NCBI GenBank assembly: GCA_002395835.1
Contig: DGVD01000015.1
Coordinates: 62,001 to 126,000 of the forward strand
Length of the DNA stretch: 64,000 bases
Reading direction: 5' to 3'
Source: Bacteroidales bacterium UBA4293
GTDB lineage: Bacteria; Bacteroidota; Bacteroidia; Bacteroidales; Bacteroidaceae
Shown: one piece after another, positions 61,722 through 64,000 of the stretch
Position numbering within the stretch: the first letter of the stretch is position 1
Layout: each line of letters begins with the position of its first letter
Notes under the pieces: model-generated
Database searches by the model: none
The model's input: only the letters and a program-made list of their open reading frames with translations
Told to the model about the DNA's origin: nothing
Made by a program: the position numbers and the translations under genes

Positions 61722-62666
61722 ATGCGACAATCTAAGACATTTCAAAATGCAGTAACATCGAGCAGCTTTTTGCTGCCCGTTGCTGCTGTATTATGTCTTG
61801 TACTTTGGATTTTAGGGAATCCGACCAACCAATATGCTAATTGGATCGGACTTGTTTTCTGTTCAATCTGTACCATTTTAATGGCAGAATTAAACAAGGC
61901 ATATATGTTAGTCCGCGTCAGGACTTATATGATAGGAACAACGTTCATGATTTTATGGAGCAGCTGTAGTTTTCTTCAACCATTCCAAGCTGGCCATATT
62001 GTGGTCTTATGCCTCATTATTTGTTACCATACATTATTCTACCTATATCAACAGCAGCATTCTGCAGGATTCACATTTTTGATATTTACCTGTTTAGGAA
62101 TTGCCAGCATAATGGTCCAACCACTTTGCTTCCTTATTCCTGTGTTTTTTCTGGCACTCAGTTATTTTAGATCACTTACATTTAAATCGTTTTTAGCAGG
62201 GATATTAGGATTCATACTCCCATTTTGGATCCTATTTACTGTATACTTCTTGACTGACAAGCTAGATTTGGCAATTCAATATATAACTGACTATAGCCAA
62301 TTCATCCCTTTCCAATATAATGGGTTGAATCCGCACCATTTAATTCCCTTAGTATTACTATCCATTATCGTTATTCCTTCTATTATTCATTTCTTACAGA
62401 ATAGTTATCAAGATAAAATTCGAGTACGGATGTTTTACTATTTTATTCTTTGGATGCAATTACTTTTAACAATAGGCCTTTTCATTTTTCCGAATCTCTT
62501 TTCTGAATTCTACTTATTGCTCGCTATGAATAGTAGTCCTCTTATCGCCCATTTTTTTACTTTGACACACCATAAAGCTACTAATATCTTTTTCAAAGTC
62601 ATTTTGTTGCTGATTATTATCTTTATTGTTTACGATCGATGGATGCTCTTTACGAATTTCTTCTAA
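61722..62666 (+). CDS. Multi-pass membrane protein of unknown function
   Basis: 314 residues. The ATG directly follows the purD stop codon. About eight to nine hydrophobic helices are visible (for instance SFLLPVAAVLCLVLWIL, AGHIVVLCLIICYHTLFYL, GILGFILPFWILFTVYFL). No family motif was recognised; its length and gene order are reminiscent of conserved Bacteroidetes membrane proteins next to purD. The end overlaps the following gene by 28 bases in another frame, pointing to translational coupling with that DedA-like protein. Confidence 0.8.
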   Translation: MRQSKTFQNAVTSSSFLLPVAAVLCLVLWILGNPTNQYANWIGLVFCSICTILMAELNKAYMLVRVRTYMIGTTFMILWSSCSFLQPFQAGHIVVLCLIICYHTLFYLYQQQHSAGFTFLIFTCLGIASIMVQPLCFLIPVFFLALSYFRSLTFKSFLAGILGFILPFWILFTVYFLTDKLDLAIQYITDYSQFIPFQYNGLNPHHLIPLVLLSIIVIPSIIHFLQNSYQDKIRVRMFYYFILWMQLLLTIGLFIFPNLFSEFYLLLAMNSSPLIAHFFTLTHHKATNIFFKVILLLIIIFIVYDRWMLFTNFF

Positions 62667-63088
62667 ACTACGGATACATAGGCATGATGATTGCAGCATT
62701 CATGGCTGGTACTGTTTTCCCTTTCAACTCAGAACTGATTATGTTAGGGTTAGCAGCTACAGGTCTAGATCCATGGAAACTAATTATTTGGGGAACAATA
62801 GGAAATACAGCTGGCGGAATGACTAATTATGCATTGGGCCTTTTAGGAAAAACCGAATGGTTTGTTAAATATTTCCATATAAAAGAAGAAAGATTGGACA
62901 AAGTTCAGGTTTTTGTAAAAAAATATGGCCCTTGGATGGCTATATTTTCATTTCTACCCGCATTTGGTAGTGTAATCTGCATTGCTTTAGGTATGCTGAG
63001 GGCAAACCCTTGGCTCACCCTTATAGCAATGACTTTAGGAAAAGGCATACGCTACATTCTGTTTGCATTTGCTCCAGAATTATTTTGA
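62639..63088 (+). CDS. YqaA/DedA-family (VTT domain) membrane protein
   Basis: 149 residues. GYIGMMIAAFMAGTVFPFNSELIMLGLAATG, GTIGNTAGGMTNYALGLLGK and the FLPAFGSVICIALGMLRANPW segment match the short YqaA branch of the DedA/SNARE-associated (VTT) family, membrane proteins linked to membrane homeostasis and probably lipid or undecaprenyl-phosphate flipping. The start at 62639 overlaps the previous gene by 28 bp. The metal-binding protein gene starts 12 bp downstream. A specific role is not known. Confidence 0.85.
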   Translation: MDALYEFLLNYGYIGMMIAAFMAGTVFPFNSELIMLGLAATGLDPWKLIIWGTIGNTAGGMTNYALGLLGKTEWFVKYFHIKEERLDKVQVFVKKYGPWMAIFSFLPAFGSVICIALGMLRANPWLTLIAMTLGKGIRYILFAFAPELF

Positions 63089-63100
63089 ATAATATGAAAT

Positions 63101-63964
63101 ATGAAAAATAGGAATCTAGTATTATTGGTATGTTTAACTTTATTATCAGGGGGTCTCATCACTGCCTGCAAGTCAAAAACTGTATCTGATAAACCTAAAA
63201 TCTTCGTGACTATAGAACCTTTACGGTACTTTGCAGAACAAATAGCAGGACATTATTTCGACATAGAGTCTATGGTTCCTAAAGGCAACAATCCAGAAAC
63301 ATATGACCCTACTCCACGGCAACTTATGGCATTAGCCGATAGCAAGGCCTATCTTTCCATTGGAAATTTAGGTTTTGAGAAACAATGGATTCCGAAACTT
63401 AAAGAAAACGCCTCAAATGTAAAGTTTTGCGACACATCCCTAGGAATCAACTATCTAGAAAGTTCTCATCAGCATGAGAATAAAGATGATTATGATCCCC
63501 ATATTTGGACCACACCTTCCAATGCGGCTATCATTGTCAAAAATATCAGTAATCTTTTCTGTGAACTAGACCCCCAACATCAGGAAGAATATATTAAGAA
63601 TCAAATACAGCTTTTAACCATGATACAACAAACTGATGCTGAAATCAGGGGAATAGTATCAGATGGAATTCAAGAGACATTTGCCATTTATCATCCTTCT
63701 CTAACCTATTTTGCCCATGACTATGGAATAGAACAACTTTGCATAGAAGACAATGGGAAGGAACCTTCGCCTGTACATTTAAAAGAACTTATTAACCAGT
63801 GTAGAAGCGAACAGGTCAAAGTAGTTTTTGTTCAGCAGGAGTTTAACACTCATAATGCAGAAATTATAGCTAATGAATTAAAAGCGAAGTTAGTAACCAT
63901 CAATCCTCTAAACTATAATTGGCAAGAAGAAATCATTAAAATAGCTAGGAATCTAAAAAAATGA
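63101..63964 (+). CDS. znuA: Zinc/manganese ABC transporter substrate-binding lipoprotein (ZnuA-like)
   Basis: 287 residues. The lipobox ITAC anchors it. The TroA/ZnuA fold is seen in KIFVTIEPLRYFAEQIAG, VPKGNNPETYDPTPRQLMAL, a short His-containing loop HQHENKDDYDPHIWTTP, FAIYHPSLTYFAHDYG, and the C-terminal VVFVQQEFNTHNAEIIANELKAK. Histidines in DPHIW and YHPS are expected metal ligands. The His-rich loop is shorter than in zinc-specific ZnuA, so manganese cannot be excluded. The stop overlaps the next ATG (ATGA), showing an operon with the ATPase gene that runs off the window. Confidence 0.92.
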   Translation: MKNRNLVLLVCLTLLSGGLITACKSKTVSDKPKIFVTIEPLRYFAEQIAGHYFDIESMVPKGNNPETYDPTPRQLMALADSKAYLSIGNLGFEKQWIPKLKENASNVKFCDTSLGINYLESSHQHENKDDYDPHIWTTPSNAAIIVKNISNLFCELDPQHQEEYIKNQIQLLTMIQQTDAEIRGIVSDGIQETFAIYHPSLTYFAHDYGIEQLCIEDNGKEPSPVHLKELINQCRSEQVKVVFVQQEFNTHNAEIIANELKAKLVTINPLNYNWQEEIIKIARNLKK

Positions 63965-64000
63965 AACCTATTATCCAAATCAACAATATCTGGGCTAACT
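63961..64000 (+). CDS. znuC: Start of metal ABC transporter ATP-binding protein (cut by window edge)
   Basis: Only 13 codons are visible: MKPIIQINNIWAN, which resembles the beginning of ZnuC-type ABC ATPases. It overlaps the znuA stop by 4 bases. The identity rests mainly on gene order. Confidence 0.6.
   Translation, partial: MKPIIQINNIWAN

Noticed and set aside
1..64000. tRNA, rRNA, insertion sequence, phage or integrase genes
   Set aside because: I scanned the intergenic stretches and protein frames and saw no tRNA cloverleaf ending in a CCA-type acceptor, no rRNA, and no transposase or integrase motifs; short or diverged RNA genes could still escape reading by eye.

Overview
The window looks like a chromosomal segment of a gut Bacteroidales bacterium, most likely Bacteroides or Phocaeicola. 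The evidence is an AT-rich genome, paired SusC/SusD-like genes, a fused hybrid two-component regulator, many secreted glycosidases with short signal peptides or lipoboxes, and the Bacteroidetes -7 promoter box TAnnTTTG in front of many genes. I identified all families by reading the translated sequence; no database search was possible.

Layout. (1) 1-3.15 kb, minus strand: a GH2 beta-galactosidase cut by the window edge, a GH53 endo-galactanase lipoprotein and a DusB-type tRNA dihydrouridine synthase. (2) 3.2-4.9 kb, plus strand: a secreted alpha/beta hydrolase and a 55-residue histidine-rich lipoprotein. (3) 4.9-36.4 kb: a large glycan or glycoside utilisation locus, almost all on the minus strand. 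From the promoter end it encodes a split transketolase, an FGGY kinase, a FucI-like isomerase, a sugar permease, SusC, SusD, a DUF1593 protein, two tandem CE1-type esterases, a second DUF1593 protein, a carboxylesterase, GH3, a nucleoside hydrolase, a GH2 with an inserted LamG-like module, GH30 and, beyond a convergent DeoR-type regulator, two more DUF1593 proteins. (4) 36.6-38.4 kb: a membrane-anchored SpoIIE-type phosphatase. (5) 38.4-47.9 kb: a decayed fructan locus with two GH32 enzymes, a GH32 remnant, a hybrid two-component regulator with a sugar-binding sensor, an MFS transporter, a fructokinase and a 54-residue SusC stub; full-length SusC and SusD are missing. (6) 47.9-48.4 kb: a gene-free stretch made largely of short palindromic repeats. 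(7) 48.4-52.1 kb: a TSUP permease and a copper module (HMA-AraC fusion regulator, chaperone, P-type ATPase without a recognisable nucleotide-binding domain). (8) 52.2-64 kb: mostly housekeeping genes (NAGPA-type protein, metallo-beta-lactamase fold protein, lipase-like hydrolase, U32 protein, THUMP methyltransferase, DPP IV, PurD, membrane proteins) and the start of a zinc ABC transporter operon.

How the genes may work together. The isomerase, FGGY kinase and split transketolase match the D-apiose route known from gut Bacteroides: apiose to apulose, apulose 4-phosphate, then transketolase cleavage. Apiose is a branched pentose found as a furanoside. The same locus exports four DUF1593 proteins and one nucleoside hydrolase, all with a nucleoside-hydrolase-like acidic metal motif, in a fold that cleaves furanosides. 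I therefore infer that the DUF1593 proteins release apiose, or another furanose, from a plant glycoside or glycan, with esterases removing acyl groups and GH2/GH3/GH30 enzymes removing the remaining sugars. CGAAA-type repeats lie in front of both the DeoR/DUF1593 divergent promoter and the transketolase promoter about 28 kb away, suggesting that one regulator controls both ends.

The strongest items for follow-up are the DUF1593/apiose locus, the P-type ATPase without an N domain, the SusC/SusD-less fructan locus, and the exact 23-bp-period palindrome array at 48.16-48.24 kb.
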